Source of the DNA: a virus
Length of the DNA stretch: 50,371 nt
Virus record (IMG/VR): IMGVR_UViG_3300015371_000056
Coordinates: 1-50,371 of that record
Reading direction: 5' to 3' (one strand)
Shown in pieces: positions 1-6,487 of this stretch. Both the position numbers and the translations under genes were made by a program. The stretch's first letter is position 1. Every line of letters starts with the position of its first letter. The notes under the pieces were generated by a model. It ran no database searches, was not told where the DNA came from, and saw only the letters and a program-made list of their open reading frames with translations.

Positions 1-354
1 GAGAAAGTCGCCAGTGACAGCAGATGTCGTCGTCAGTGTCCCTGGCGTTTGTACGCCACGAATGGTCATACAGAGATGCTCTGCTTGCACTACCACAATC
101 ACTCCGCGTGGTTCGAGATGCTCAGCCAAGAACTCTGAGATCTCACGGGTGACACGCTCCTGGACCTGTAGTCGTCGCGCGTACCTATCCACAACACGCT
201 TGAGCTTTGACAAACCACAGATGACATCCCTGGGAATGTATCCGATGTGTGCGTGCCCGACGAATGGCAGGAGGTGGTGCTCACAGAGAGAATAGAGCGG
301 GATGTCCCACTGACAAATCATCTGGTCAGCGCCCTCAGCATCGAACGTCTTCCA
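1..354. repeat. Left copy of the terminal overlap (circle closure)
   Basis: Bases 1-354 match 50018-50371 without gaps, with 16 substitutions (about 95.5% identity; counted by eye at 49, 70, 85, 88, 91, 115, 127, 151, 169, 181, 187, 193, 208, 214, 244 and 292). Both copies lie inside folE in the same frame, and every change is silent. The ends therefore look like a circular map opened inside a gene rather than a physical genome end. The unique length would be about 50,017 bp. The silent differences suggest two co-existing variants. Confidence 0.9.
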
Positions 355-525
355 CCACTCTAGATAGTTGTCGTGGTACCCACTCGTTAGATCGCCCATC
401 GCTCGCGCGACACGAGCGGGCGTCTCACGCAGTCCTTCCCGGGATGGGTTCTCGCCTACCGCCTCGATGATCGCCTCAGCAGCGCGCGTTAGAACGCGAC
501 TGTTGTGGCTGGGCTCAGTACCCAC
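1..525 (-). CDS. folE: GTP cyclohydrolase I, FolE (5' part, runs off the left edge)
   Basis: GTP cyclohydrolase I opens the ring of GTP to make dihydroneopterin triphosphate, the first step toward preQ0. The protein shows the family signature GLRETPARVA at about residues 31-40, the zinc-binding CEHH near residue 81, and a later Cys in EHLCMTIRG. The start chosen is GTG at 525: it has a GGGGGA Shine-Dalgarno 6-8 nt upstream and overlaps the queE stop by 11 nt. An in-frame ATG at 549 without a clear ribosome site would add 8 residues. The 3' end of the gene is at 49955-50371, and the joined protein is about 195 aa, normal for FolE. Confidence 0.93.
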   Translation of the reverse strand, partial: MGTEPSHNSRVLTRAAEAIIEAVGENPSREGLRETPARVARAMGDLTSGYHDNYLEWWKTFDAEGADQMICQWDIPLYSLCEHHLLPFVGHAHIGYIPRDVICGLSKLKRVVDRYARRLQVQERVTREISEFLAEHLEPRGVIVVVQAEHLCMTIRGVQTPGTLTTTSAVTGDFL

Positions 526-1315
526 GAGCGTTCCCCCAAAGGAGCACATGCTGCTGAGAGAAGATACGTACATCAGCAAAGCGTTGGTCTTCGAGGATTC
601 TCTCTGTCCACTTGCGCTGGTTCTGCAGGACTAGGTCAGCAGTTGCCCACCAGTCCATGTTCAGGTCTGGGTGAGGATTGCCAACTGTTGGAAGTGAGGG
701 ATCATTGTTTCCGATGGACAGAAACAGCTCACAGGTGTTACCCCAGTGATTCTTGACTTCCGCTGCAAACTCGAGATCCTCATCTGTGAAGATGGGTACC
801 TTGAGGTAAGGCAGTGGGAACGATCCCCTGTCTTGTGCCTCAGCCCACTCACACTGCATCTGGATCGTGCGCGTGAGGATTCGGTCAAAGTCGCCGAAAC
901 TCCATGCCATGCCAGACGATGGAGGCTTAGGAGAGAAGCAGAGATCATCGACTTTGCCGAACCACTCACGGAAGACACTTCCTTGAGTCTCCAGCATCAC
1001 CTTTTGACTTCTAGCGTGAAGGAGGTCAATCAAGTGGCTGAGGTTGAGTAGTGCTGGGTTACCTCCAGTGAGCACGATCCAGGTTGGAGAAAGTCCTGAG
1101 TCAATGTCGAGTGCGCTCAACTTGCCGAGGATCCCCCAAGGATTCATCTTCTCCAACTTTGCCACTTGGTCAGGAAGCACTGCGTGAGGGGTGTCACACC
1201 AACCACATCGGTAGTCGCACCCACCGAAACGGACGAAGTGGCAGGGTGCACCAACGTTGCGACCCTCACCTTGAATCGTCGGGCCGAAGATCTCTGCGAC
1301 ACGGAAATCAGTCAA
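515..1315 (-). CDS. queE: 7-carboxy-7-deazaguanine synthase, QueE (radical SAM)
   Basis: QueE turns 6-carboxytetrahydropterin into 7-carboxy-7-deazaguanine using S-adenosylmethionine, a 4Fe-4S cluster and Mg2+. The N-terminus has FGPTIQGEGRNVG, then the cluster motif CX3CX2C (C33, C37, C40 in CDYRCGWCDT), then LTGGNPAL. The TTG at 1315 is preferred because GAGG lies 7 nt upstream and the start overlaps the queD stop by 8 nt. An ATG at 1336 (7 residues longer) is possible but has a poor ribosome site. It sits in the order queF-queD-queE-folE and is translationally coupled on both sides. At about 267 aa it is slightly longer than many QueE proteins. Confidence 0.93.
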   Translation of the reverse strand: MTDFRVAEIFGPTIQGEGRNVGAPCHFVRFGGCDYRCGWCDTPHAVLPDQVAKLEKMNPWGILGKLSALDIDSGLSPTWIVLTGGNPALLNLSHLIDLLHARSQKVMLETQGSVFREWFGKVDDLCFSPKPPSSGMAWSFGDFDRILTRTIQMQCEWAEAQDRGSFPLPYLKVPIFTDEDLEFAAEVKNHWGNTCELFLSIGNNDPSLPTVGNPHPDLNMDWWATADLVLQNQRKWTERILEDQRFADVRIFSQQHVLLWGNARGY

Positions 1316-1754
1316 CTTGGCACCTCGCCATTGCATTCTTCGTTTCCCACAGCTCAAGGAACACGCCACCAAGTTCGAGTTCGTCTTTTAGAGTGTGAGC
1401 GAGAAAGCGCACCATGTTCTCTGCTGTTGGATTAAAGGGGAGTGGAACAATTCCCTCGTCCAGGTGAGCTAGTGTGGTTCCGTCTGGGAGTGCTAGATTG
1501 CACCTGAACAAAGGATCATCTGTCCATAGCAGCATTCTGTGATCCCAGCGATTGACTATCTCCTTGATGTCTCCGAAGTCAGCGACGAATCCTGGCTCCC
1601 TCACCACCCCAATTGCTTGAATGTGAAGGCGGTAGGTGTGGCCATGAAGACGAGCGCACTTCCCTTTGTGCCCGACGATGCGGTGCCCGGCATCGAAGTA
1701 CATCTCTAGAGAGATCTCACCCCAACTCTCTGGCATTAGTTGCTTACCAAGCAT
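1308..1754 (-). CDS. queD: 6-carboxy-5,6,7,8-tetrahydropterin synthase, QueD
   Basis: QueD converts dihydroneopterin triphosphate to 6-carboxytetrahydropterin, the substrate of QueE. The 148-aa protein has the zinc histidines H24, H37 and H39 (the latter two in LHGHTY), the catalytic Cys C33 in KGKCARLHGH, and the substrate-binding Glu in the C-terminal LWETKNA. PTAENM is also typical of the family. The ATG shares one base with the queF stop (TAATG), so the genes are coupled. The length is a little above bacterial QueD (about 120 aa), with short N- and C-terminal extensions. Confidence 0.94.
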   Translation of the reverse strand: MLGKQLMPESWGEISLEMYFDAGHRIVGHKGKCARLHGHTYRLHIQAIGVVREPGFVADFGDIKEIVNRWDHRMLLWTDDPLFRCNLALPDGTTLAHLDEGIVPLPFNPTAENMVRFLAHTLKDELELGGVFLELWETKNAMARCQVD

Positions 1755-2182
1755 TAGGCCACCGCCTTGATTGAGATGCCTCCGCGAGATTTTTGGATAA
1801 GTGTGACGCGGACCTGCTCTTCGTCACACCCTAGTGCTTCGATAACCGTGTCACGGATATGGACTGCGAGTGACTCACAGAAGACACCTTGATTCTGCTC
1901 GAAGCTGTTTCGCATGATGTTCTGGAACCAGATTTTCAAACTCTTCGACTCGATCAGCTTTTCTGTCTGAGCGAGTTCGACCTCTACTCTGTAGAAGTCA
2001 GGCTGCTTTGTGATTGGACAGATGCTCATCACTTCGTCTGAAGACATAGAGACAAGAATGCAGCCAGGATTCTCGAACGTCTCTAGACCGACGTAGTGTT
2101 CTGACCCTGAGTGCCCGAGAGCCTCAAATTGAGGCTGCTCGGGCATCGGGACATCGCTGTCCAAGAAGCGATGACTTTCCAT
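1754..2182 (-). CDS. queF: NADPH-dependent 7-cyano-7-deazaguanine reductase, QueF
   Basis: QueF reduces the nitrile of preQ0 to the aminomethyl group of preQ1. The nucleophilic Cys is C55 in SICPITKQPD, with D62 beside it. The NADPH-binding signature ESKSLKIW is at residues 78-85. Its presence argues for a true reductase rather than the amidino-transferring QueF-L seen in some archaea and phages. The length (142 aa) is that of the unimodular QueF type. QueF in a phage that also has DpdA suggests the final DNA base could be preQ1 rather than preQ0; that is inference. The gene follows a DUF669 gene with a 2-nt gap. Confidence 0.93.
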   Translation of the reverse strand: MESHRFLDSDVPMPEQPQFEALGHSGSEHYVGLETFENPGCILVSMSSDEVMSICPITKQPDFYRVEVELAQTEKLIESKSLKIWFQNIMRNSFEQNQGVFCESLAVHIRDTVIEALGCDEEQVRVTLIQKSRGGISIKAVA

Positions 2183-2184
2183 CG

Positions 2185-2679
2185 CTACTTGAACTTCTTC
2201 TTGCCGCCGGACTTTTCGTCCTTCTTCTTGCTGGCACCCTTCTCCTTCTTCTCACCCTGCTTCGGCGTGTCGGAAGAGATCAGAGTGTCAACGTTGAGCG
2301 ACGGCTTGTTGTTGTAGCTGCCGATGGAGAAGACACCTACTGCAGGCAGACCACTGAGCTCAGGGGTCGTGACTAGCATCGTGTCCTCGTCGTAGTCGAT
2401 GTCTAGCTCGTCGTCGTACAGGCCTAGGTTCTCCAGGACCTCCTTGAGCTTGAACAGTGCCTTAGGCGAGAAGGAAGTGTTCAGCCAACCCTTGCGACCT
2501 TTGAACTCGCCATCACTGACAGTGAGTTCCCAGGACAGGTAGTCGTACTTGTCCTCCGACTGCGCCTCGACGTACTCGACCTTCTCGATCAGCACCGGAT
2601 GCTCACCTTCGAATGGCTCGAAGTCCTGAACATCCGAGAAATCGACAGTTACTCTTGCCACGTCAATCCTCCTTGCCAC
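2185..2679 (-). CDS. DUF669-like protein, putative ssDNA-binding partner of Sak4
   Basis: The 164-aa protein starts MARRIDVARVTVDFSDV and has the DUF669 pattern: a compact beta-rich domain containing W-E-L-T-V and G-R-K-GWLNTSF, then LGL near residue 90. It ends in a lysine-rich tail (KKKDEKSGGKKKFK). Proteins of this family are usually encoded next to a RecA/Sak4-type ATPase, as here, and are thought to bind single-stranded DNA during phage recombination. The family call is from pattern and context. The basic tail fits nucleic-acid binding. Confidence 0.7.
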   Translation of the reverse strand: MARRIDVARVTVDFSDVQDFEPFEGEHPVLIEKVEYVEAQSEDKYDYLSWELTVSDGEFKGRKGWLNTSFSPKALFKLKEVLENLGLYDDELDIDYDEDTMLVTTPELSGLPAVGVFSIGSYNNKPSLNVDTLISSDTPKQGEKKEKGASKKKDEKSGGKKKFK

Positions 2680-2688
2680 GTCTGTGGC

Positions 2689-3447
2689 TTAGCAGTGTAG
2701 GGCATCGAGTAGATCCGTAACTGTTGGATCCTCGATCTCATCCGGGGACTCAACACCCCATGGTGTACGGATCTTCGTCCTGATCTTGGCATAGTTCTGC
2801 AGGAGGAGAATCCGCTGAGTCTTACCTTCGTCGTCTTCGCCGAGTGCCAAGTAACCGGCGACTGACATCATGCCAGGAATCTCTGTTGCTAGCTTCCCTG
2901 ACAGGTTGACCATCTTGACGAGGCCTTCTTTCGGATCAACCTCGTCCTTGGAGTGAGCGGTATAGAAGACATGCAGTGGAAGGTCCCTGAACGCTCTGGT
3001 CAGGCGCCTGATCTGAACCATTGCCTTTCCGTAGTCGTCCTGGCGAAGCAAACTGTCATCATCCCTCCGGATTCCAGGATCGTCCAGGAGAGACATCAGA
3101 GCGAAGATGTGTGTCTCTGACAACGAGTCGATGGCGACTGCTTTCGCTCCTTCTTCATTCTTCTCTACGCGCTCGAAAGCCTCGTTGAAGTCGTCCCACG
3201 AGTGAATTGGTATGTGGTACCAATCAGGTCCATCAGGACCTCCGGGCAGTCCTTGGAGAACATCCAAGACACCACCTTCGAAGTCGAGAATGAAGATCGG
3301 CGATGTTCGTGGATCGAACACAGCAGTGCCGAGGAAGTGGGTCTTACCATGACCAGGTGGGCCAAAGATCAACCCTTTCACCATCCTCGTGCTCTCAACC
3401 TTCTTCTTCTTCTCTTTCTTAGGCGTCACTGTCTTGGAACTCCTCAT
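2689..3447 (-). CDS. RecA-family ATPase, Sak4-like recombinase
   Basis: The P-loop GPPGHGKT lies at about residues 29-36, the Walker B-like strand ending in IDSL near 105, and a later strand VFYTAHS typical of AAA_24/Sak4 proteins. These short RecA homologues anneal or exchange strands during phage recombination. The basic N-terminus (KKEKKKK) is unusual. The ATG at 3447 overlaps the upstream small gene by 29 nt; GTG at 3429 (11-nt overlap, GAGGAG upstream) is an alternative. The neighbouring DUF669, Cas4-like and RuvC-like genes make a recombination module. Confidence 0.85.
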   Translation of the reverse strand: MRSSKTVTPKKEKKKKVESTRMVKGLIFGPPGHGKTHFLGTAVFDPRTSPIFILDFEGGVLDVLQGLPGGPDGPDWYHIPIHSWDDFNEAFERVEKNEEGAKAVAIDSLSETHIFALMSLLDDPGIRRDDDSLLRQDDYGKAMVQIRRLTRAFRDLPLHVFYTAHSKDEVDPKEGLVKMVNLSGKLATEIPGMMSVAGYLALGEDDEGKTQRILLLQNYAKIRTKIRTPWGVESPDEIEDPTVTDLLDALHC

Positions 3448-3622
3448 CCTGCCAGCGGCTCTCTGCGAACACGACGCAGGCTTTCACACCGTTGTGCTTT
3501 GAGTAATTTGCTGCGTGGGCATATGCTCTCTTCCACGCATCCGGCATGCTCTCGTATTCCTCAGGGATCGGACGGTCCTCTGGGATGTCGATATCTGCCG
3601 GCACCCTGCGAGCTCTTGCCAT
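3419..3622 (-). CDS. Small hypothetical protein (67 aa)
   Basis: An acidic N-terminus (DIDIPEDRPIPEEYESMP) is followed by a helical stretch with AWKRAYAHAANYSKH and a C-terminal FAESRW. The middle is faintly like ChaB-type proteins, but that is not secure. GGAG lies 5 nt upstream of the ATG, and the start directly abuts the stop of the Cas4-like gene, so it is cotranscribed. Function unknown. Confidence 0.7.
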   Translation of the reverse strand: MARARRVPADIDIPEDRPIPEEYESMPDAWKRAYAHAANYSKHNGVKACVVFAESRWQDEEFQDSDA

Positions 3623-4711
3623 CTAAACTCCTTCCGGTATAGTGTGACGGGGTGGTGCAACTTCATAACTGCTTTCGATGATCCACTCGATGTCACTCTG
3701 TTCTTCCATCGCCTGGCAAAGAGGCATCACTGGGCAACCAGGACAGGTGTACTGAGAAGGATTCGGATAGCGCCAGTCTTCATCCTCAAGTGCGGCCTCC
3801 ATGTCTGACTGCTCGAAGTACAAACGGCGCTCAAAGGAGAGGAGTTCTTCCTTGTTGCGTACAATAGGTCCAAGACGCTGGAAGAACTGCGACCAACCTT
3901 TCTCTTTGAGGTAGGCCAGGTATTCCTTGTACTCAGCCTTATCGAACCCATGCTCTTTGATCCCATCTAGGTAGAGGTCATAGGTTGTGCGCTGACTCTT
4001 ATCCTGTGACAACTTCGTGTCATTAGAGATTAAGCGAGGAGGTTTCGGAGGATCCTTGAGGAGAACGTTGTACCAAAAACTCTTTAGAGGTTTCCCTGAG
4101 ATCCTCCACCAGATGTAAGAGTACCCAGTGATCTGGTCATCCACATCTAGCGCACGATCTGATGCTTTCGAGCTGAGGTTCTTGTGGTCCCACCCGTGGT
4201 ACCCATCGTCGCGCTGGAACACCAAGTCGATACGTCCAGAGAGTAGTGGGGTGCCAGGAAGCTCCTCACGAGTAAGATGGTCGAGGATTGGCACGAATGA
4301 CCTGTCCTCGACACCTACAGCGATCACCTTAGTGAAGAAGGGATCTGCACGGTCATACCGGTCGTAGTAGACGAGTGTCTGCTCACCGACCTCCTTGTAG
4401 CGCAGCCACTCTTCTTCGATACCCATGGAGTAGAGAGGACCATACTCATCCTTGAGTATCTGATTCTCTCTATCCCATGCCCCTCTGAAGGCGTCAATCG
4501 CTGTGGATACCTTGCGTGGTGGCCTTGTGCTGCGTGAGGAGGTGGGTCTGTAGTAGGCATCTAGTGCTTCATGCATCACATCGCCATAGATGAGGTACCA
4601 GGTGACCTTCCCTCGCGCACGCAACCGCAGCACATTGTCGAGATACCAACTGCGGCGGCAGGTTCTGAAGGCCTGGCGCTCTGTAACAGTGGTGTGAAAG
4701 CGTGCGCTCAT
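3623..4711 (-). CDS. PD-(D/E)XK nuclease of the Cas4/RecB type
   Basis: The 362-aa protein begins with a Cys-containing helix (RTCRRSWYLDNVLRLR) and has a C-terminal cysteine cluster YTCPGCPVMPLC. Together these are the four-Cys iron-sulfur arrangement of Cas4 and AddB-like nucleases. The nuclease core reads GRIDLVFQRDDGYHGWDHKN, with the Asp and the D-x-K-like pair in place, followed by DDQITGYSYIWW. It probably acts as a DNA exonuclease in recombination with the Sak4-like ATPase. A promoter with -10 TACTGT only 7 nt upstream of the ATG suggests a leaderless mRNA. Confidence 0.85.
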   Translation of the reverse strand: MSARFHTTVTERQAFRTCRRSWYLDNVLRLRARGKVTWYLIYGDVMHEALDAYYRPTSSRSTRPPRKVSTAIDAFRGAWDRENQILKDEYGPLYSMGIEEEWLRYKEVGEQTLVYYDRYDRADPFFTKVIAVGVEDRSFVPILDHLTREELPGTPLLSGRIDLVFQRDDGYHGWDHKNLSSKASDRALDVDDQITGYSYIWWRISGKPLKSFWYNVLLKDPPKPPRLISNDTKLSQDKSQRTTYDLYLDGIKEHGFDKAEYKEYLAYLKEKGWSQFFQRLGPIVRNKEELLSFERRLYFEQSDMEAALEDEDWRYPNPSQYTCPGCPVMPLCQAMEEQSDIEWIIESSYEVAPPRHTIPEGV

Positions 4712-4718
4712 CGTCGTG

Positions 4719-4747
4719 ACAGTATCATGGTCAAAGAGGGTTTACAA
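4719..4747 (-). promoter_or_regulatory. Candidate promoter for the Cas4-like gene (leaderless)
   Basis: On the minus strand TTGTAA (4742-4747) is separated by 17 nt from TACTGT (4719-4724). The ATG of the Cas4-like gene begins 7 nt after the -10 box, so transcription would start at or next to the start codon. The -35 overlaps the end of the RuvC-like gene. Assigned by sequence likeness only. Confidence 0.45.
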
Positions 4748-5116
4748 CCGCCCTAGATGCCAGTGACCAAGCCGAATAGCATCCTTCTCATGGGCTGATG
4801 TTCCGGCAGGACAGGGGAAGTTTTTTGATGGAGATGGCTTCCAGTTTGCTGCGTCTACCACCTTCAGTGGGCTAAGTACTGCCTCTGTAGTAGTCATTAG
4901 GTTTAATAGCCTGTCACCAAGTGGTCCACGTATGATGACTGGACGTTCAGCAATAGAGGAAGTTATCTTGTAGGAGTGAACTATGTGTTTCAGTTGAGCT
5001 CCGTATCCCTCCTCGTAGATCTCACCCCAAGAGAAAAGTGTCCACTCATCCTGAACGTGAGCCCAGACAGCCCAACCAGTAGTAATGCCGATGTCGAGAG
5101 CAAGGAGGCGCTTCAT
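4742..5116 (-). CDS. RuvC-like RNase H-fold nuclease (putative Holliday junction resolvase)
   Basis: The N-terminus LLALDIGITTGWAVW has the first catalytic Asp and beta-hairpin of the RuvC/RNase H fold. The C-terminus SAHEKDAIRLGHWHL has the D-A-x-R-L-G pattern that supplies the last acidic residue. At 124 aa it is shorter than RuvC (about 170 aa), as is usual for phage versions. The ATG at 5116 is chosen because GGAG lies 7 nt upstream and the start overlaps the upstream stop as ATGA. A GTG at 5128 would destroy that spacing. Confidence 0.75.
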   Translation of the reverse strand: MKRLLALDIGITTGWAVWAHVQDEWTLFSWGEIYEEGYGAQLKHIVHSYKITSSIAERPVIIRGPLGDRLLNLMTTTEAVLSPLKVVDAANWKPSPSKNFPCPAGTSAHEKDAIRLGHWHLGRL

Positions 5117-5256
5117 TGCAATCTCCACCGGCAGCTTGCGGTAGCGGCGGGTTGTCGCGGCATCTGAATCGGGAGGCAGACCCCTGGGGTCTTGTCAACG
5201 TCGGCGGCACCATCGGCCTGTTGACGCCTAGCCTCCCGAAAGTTTGCGGCAGACAT
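5113..5256 (-). CDS. Micro-gene, 47 aa, unknown
   Basis: It begins MSAANFREARRQQ and ends SCRWRLQ. The ATG follows directly on the stop of the upstream gene, and its TGA overlaps the ATG of the RuvC-like gene (ATGA). It is Arg- and Ala-rich with no recognisable domain. It is the last member of a chain of overlapping GC-rich micro-genes. Support comes from the tight coupling rather than homology. Confidence 0.5.
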   Translation of the reverse strand: MSAANFREARRQQADGAADVDKTPGVCLPIQMPRQPAATASCRWRLQ

Positions 5257-5433
5257 CTAGTAGCCCCTCCATCCGAGGTAGCGCATCCGCAGCCGAGCGC
5301 ACGCCGCGCCGATGTGCCACGGATGGCAGAGTGGAACCTCGCGCGTGTAGCGGCACGGCCAACGCGACGCGGGCCGCTTGAGCCGCTGCCAGAGCGTGCG
5401 TCGCCCCGAGACGTTCGCGGCATTACCAGCCAC
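5257..5433 (-). CDS. Micro-gene, 58 aa, basic, aromatic and Cys-containing
   Basis: It starts MAGNAANVSGRR (GTG at 5433) and ends MRYLGWRGY, with Cys in PCRYTREVPLCHPWHIGAAC. The start overlaps the stop of the upstream gene by 11 nt in the sequence GTGGCTGGTAA. The same 11-nt overlap, with ATG for GTG, begins the neighbouring micro-gene at 5557. The longer ORF in this frame from an ATG at 5547 is less likely, because it would overlap the upstream coding frame completely. The CRY...CHPWH pattern could bind a metal. Function unknown. Confidence 0.55.
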   Translation of the reverse strand: MAGNAANVSGRRTLWQRLKRPASRWPCRYTREVPLCHPWHIGAACARLRMRYLGWRGY

Positions 5434-5557
5434 GGCGCTGTCGCCTCCGTTCGTGCTCAAAGTCATCGACTGCCTCGCTCGGCTTGACCCGGAGCTGACA
5501 GCACAGCGCGACGATCCCCCGCAGTAGCCGAAGGCGTGTCGCGGCATTACCAGCCAT
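5423..5557 (-). CDS. Micro-gene, 44 aa, starting MAGNAAT
   Basis: ATG at 5557 overlaps the upstream stop by 11 nt (ATGGCTGGTAA). The product runs MAGNAATRLRLLRGIVALCC and ends EHERRRQRRGW. A short hydrophobic middle (LLRGIVALCC) is followed by a charged tail. Its end overlaps the next gene by the same 11-nt word. Not recognised; likely real from the paired overlaps. Confidence 0.5.
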   Translation of the reverse strand: MAGNAATRLRLLRGIVALCCQLRVKPSEAVDDFEHERRRQRRGW

Positions 5558-5741
5558 GGTCGGCCTCGCTTTCGACGGCTTCACGCAACCCGCGCAGAGC
5601 GTCAGGGATAGTGACTCCGTGCAGGTAGCAGTTCTTCTCGGCGGTGCAGACGCATCCGTTCAGGCGGAAGTCCTCGCCCATACAGAGTTCAAGTACCTCG
5701 ATTGCCTGCGTTGTCGCGGCACTGCGTTCTTGGCTAGACAC
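5547..5741 (-). CDS. Small Cys-containing protein, 64 aa
   Basis: GTG at 5741 overlaps the upstream stop by 8 nt. The product begins MSSQERSAATTQAIEVLELC, contains RLNGCVCTAEKNCYLHG (three Cys), and ends EADHGW. The CVC...C arrangement with a nearby His could hold a metal. The C-terminal helix IPDALRGLREAVES looks like a normal folded domain. Function unknown. Confidence 0.6.
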   Translation of the reverse strand: MSSQERSAATTQAIEVLELCMGEDFRLNGCVCTAEKNCYLHGVTIPDALRGLREAVESEADHGW

Positions 5742-5892
5742 CGTCCACGCCTTCGTCCATGTCGTAGTGCTCGGCAGGCTCATCGCAGTCGCCCTCGTCA
5801 GCGAAGCAACCGTGGACGTGAACCTCGGCCTCGCACTCACGAGAGCCGTCACACCTTGCGGCAGTGCCGCTCTGTGTCTCGTCAGCGGCCAT
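5734..5892 (-). CDS. Small acidic Cys-rich protein, 52 aa
   Basis: It starts MAADETQSGTAARCDGSREC and continues with HVHGCFADEGDCDEPAEHYD. Four Cys and three His with many Asp and Glu suggest a small metal-binding knuckle. The ATG overlaps the upstream membrane micro-gene by 11 nt (ATGGCCGCTGA). Not recognised. Confidence 0.6.
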   Translation of the reverse strand: MAADETQSGTAARCDGSRECEAEVHVHGCFADEGDCDEPAEHYDMDEGVDGV

Positions 5893-5992
5893 GGCGATGC
5901 CACCATCCCCAACCAACCCAGCCGATGACGGCACCCACTCCGACCGTGAGAAGGGCGACGAGCAGCGATTGCGCGTTGGAGGCAGCGAGCAT
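5882..5992 (-). CDS. 36-aa single-helix membrane micro-protein
   Basis: The translation is MLAASNAQSLLVALLTVGVG followed by a Trp- and Gly-rich end (AVIGWVGWGWWHRHGR). It has one clear hydrophobic helix and a basic tail. Its ATG shares one base with the preceding TGA (TGATG), and its stop is 11 nt inside the next gene. Such one-helix proteins are common in actinophage early regions. Function unknown. Confidence 0.55.
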   Translation of the reverse strand: MLAASNAQSLLVALLTVGVGAVIGWVGWGWWHRHGR

Positions 5993-6024
5993 CACGACGC
6001 CCCCATTATCGCGGCATCAGGCAT
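5992..6024 (-). CDS. Possible 10-codon leader peptide MPDAAIMGAS
   Basis: An ATG at 6024 lies within the end of the upstream basic gene and stops at a TGA that overlaps the next ATG. It may exist only to couple translation from the 38-aa gene to the membrane micro-protein. The start context GAAGGATCGGT gives a weak ribosome site. Confidence 0.25.
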   Translation of the reverse strand: MPDAAIMGAS

Positions 6025-6133
6025 ACCGATCCTTCCGTCGAGCTACTTTCTTCCAGAGACGCTTGCGCCTCCGCGACTTCGCGTTGTTGCGCGGCAACTC
6101 GCGGTAGTCCTGCCGTTTCGCGGCACTAGACAC
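6017..6133 (-). CDS. 38-aa strongly basic micro-protein
   Basis: It starts MSSAAKRQDYRELPRNNAKS (GTG at 6133, overlapping the upstream stop by 8 nt) and continues with RRRKRLWKKVARRKDRYA. More than a third of the residues are Arg or Lys, which suggests nucleic-acid or ribosome binding. It shares the M-x-x-A-A type of N-terminus with its neighbours. Unknown. Confidence 0.5.
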   Translation of the reverse strand: MSSAAKRQDYRELPRNNAKSRRRKRLWKKVARRKDRYA

Positions 6134-6482
6134 TTCGCAGCGCCCCTTCGATCCACTCGCGCCATTCGGACCGTCGCGTCGAGCGATAACGGCCCGCGTA
6201 GTCGGCGTCCAACTCGCACACGTCCTCCACGATCTCGCCGTCGCCGCCGACGATCACGGTCACGACGATCTTCCGGCGAAGCAGCCCCCGCAGGAGGTCA
6301 CGCCAGCCCACCGTGACACGGTGGTGGACGAACGGATCGCGGATCGGTGTCACGCTGACCGGGCGGTGGTCGAGCCGCGTCTCGATGTAGAACCTGTCGC
6401 CCGTCTCGCGGTGGTCGTAGGTCGGCGCGATGCTCTGTCTGATTGCGGCATTCCGTTCGTCACGTTCAGTTCCTGCGCACAT
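6126..6482 (-). CDS. Hypothetical protein, 118 aa
   Basis: The C-terminal half has WRDLLRGLLRRKIVVTVIVG and EIVEDVCELD, a pattern I associate with small conserved actinophage proteins. The N-terminus (TYDHRETGDRFYIETRLDH) is polar. GAGAGGAG lies 9 nt upstream of the ATG and just inside the end of the UDG gene. GC-rich compared with the UDG gene before it. Function unknown. Confidence 0.7.
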   Translation of the reverse strand: MCAGTERDERNAAIRQSIAPTYDHRETGDRFYIETRLDHRPVSVTPIRDPFVHHRVTVGWRDLLRGLLRRKIVVTVIVGGDGEIVEDVCELDADYAGRYRSTRRSEWREWIEGALRSV

Positions 6483-6487
6483 TCAAA

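Noticed and set aside
14-295. Plus-strand ORFs at 14-295 and 50016-50312
   Set aside because: They are antisense shadows of folE; the minus frame carries all conserved FolE motifs and the silent-change pattern.
1754-2182. QueF-L amidino-transferase making dG+
   Set aside because: The NADPH-binding motif ESKSLKIW is intact, which points to the reductase.
3623-4711. Cas4 of a CRISPR adaptation module
   Set aside because: Neighbours are Sak4-like, DUF669 and RuvC-like recombination genes; no cas1 or cas2.
5257-5547. 96-aa ORF starting MPRHAFGYC
   Set aside because: Its first 38 codons overlap another better-coupled frame (MAGNAAT). The GTG at 5433 with the repeated 11-nt overlap is a better start.
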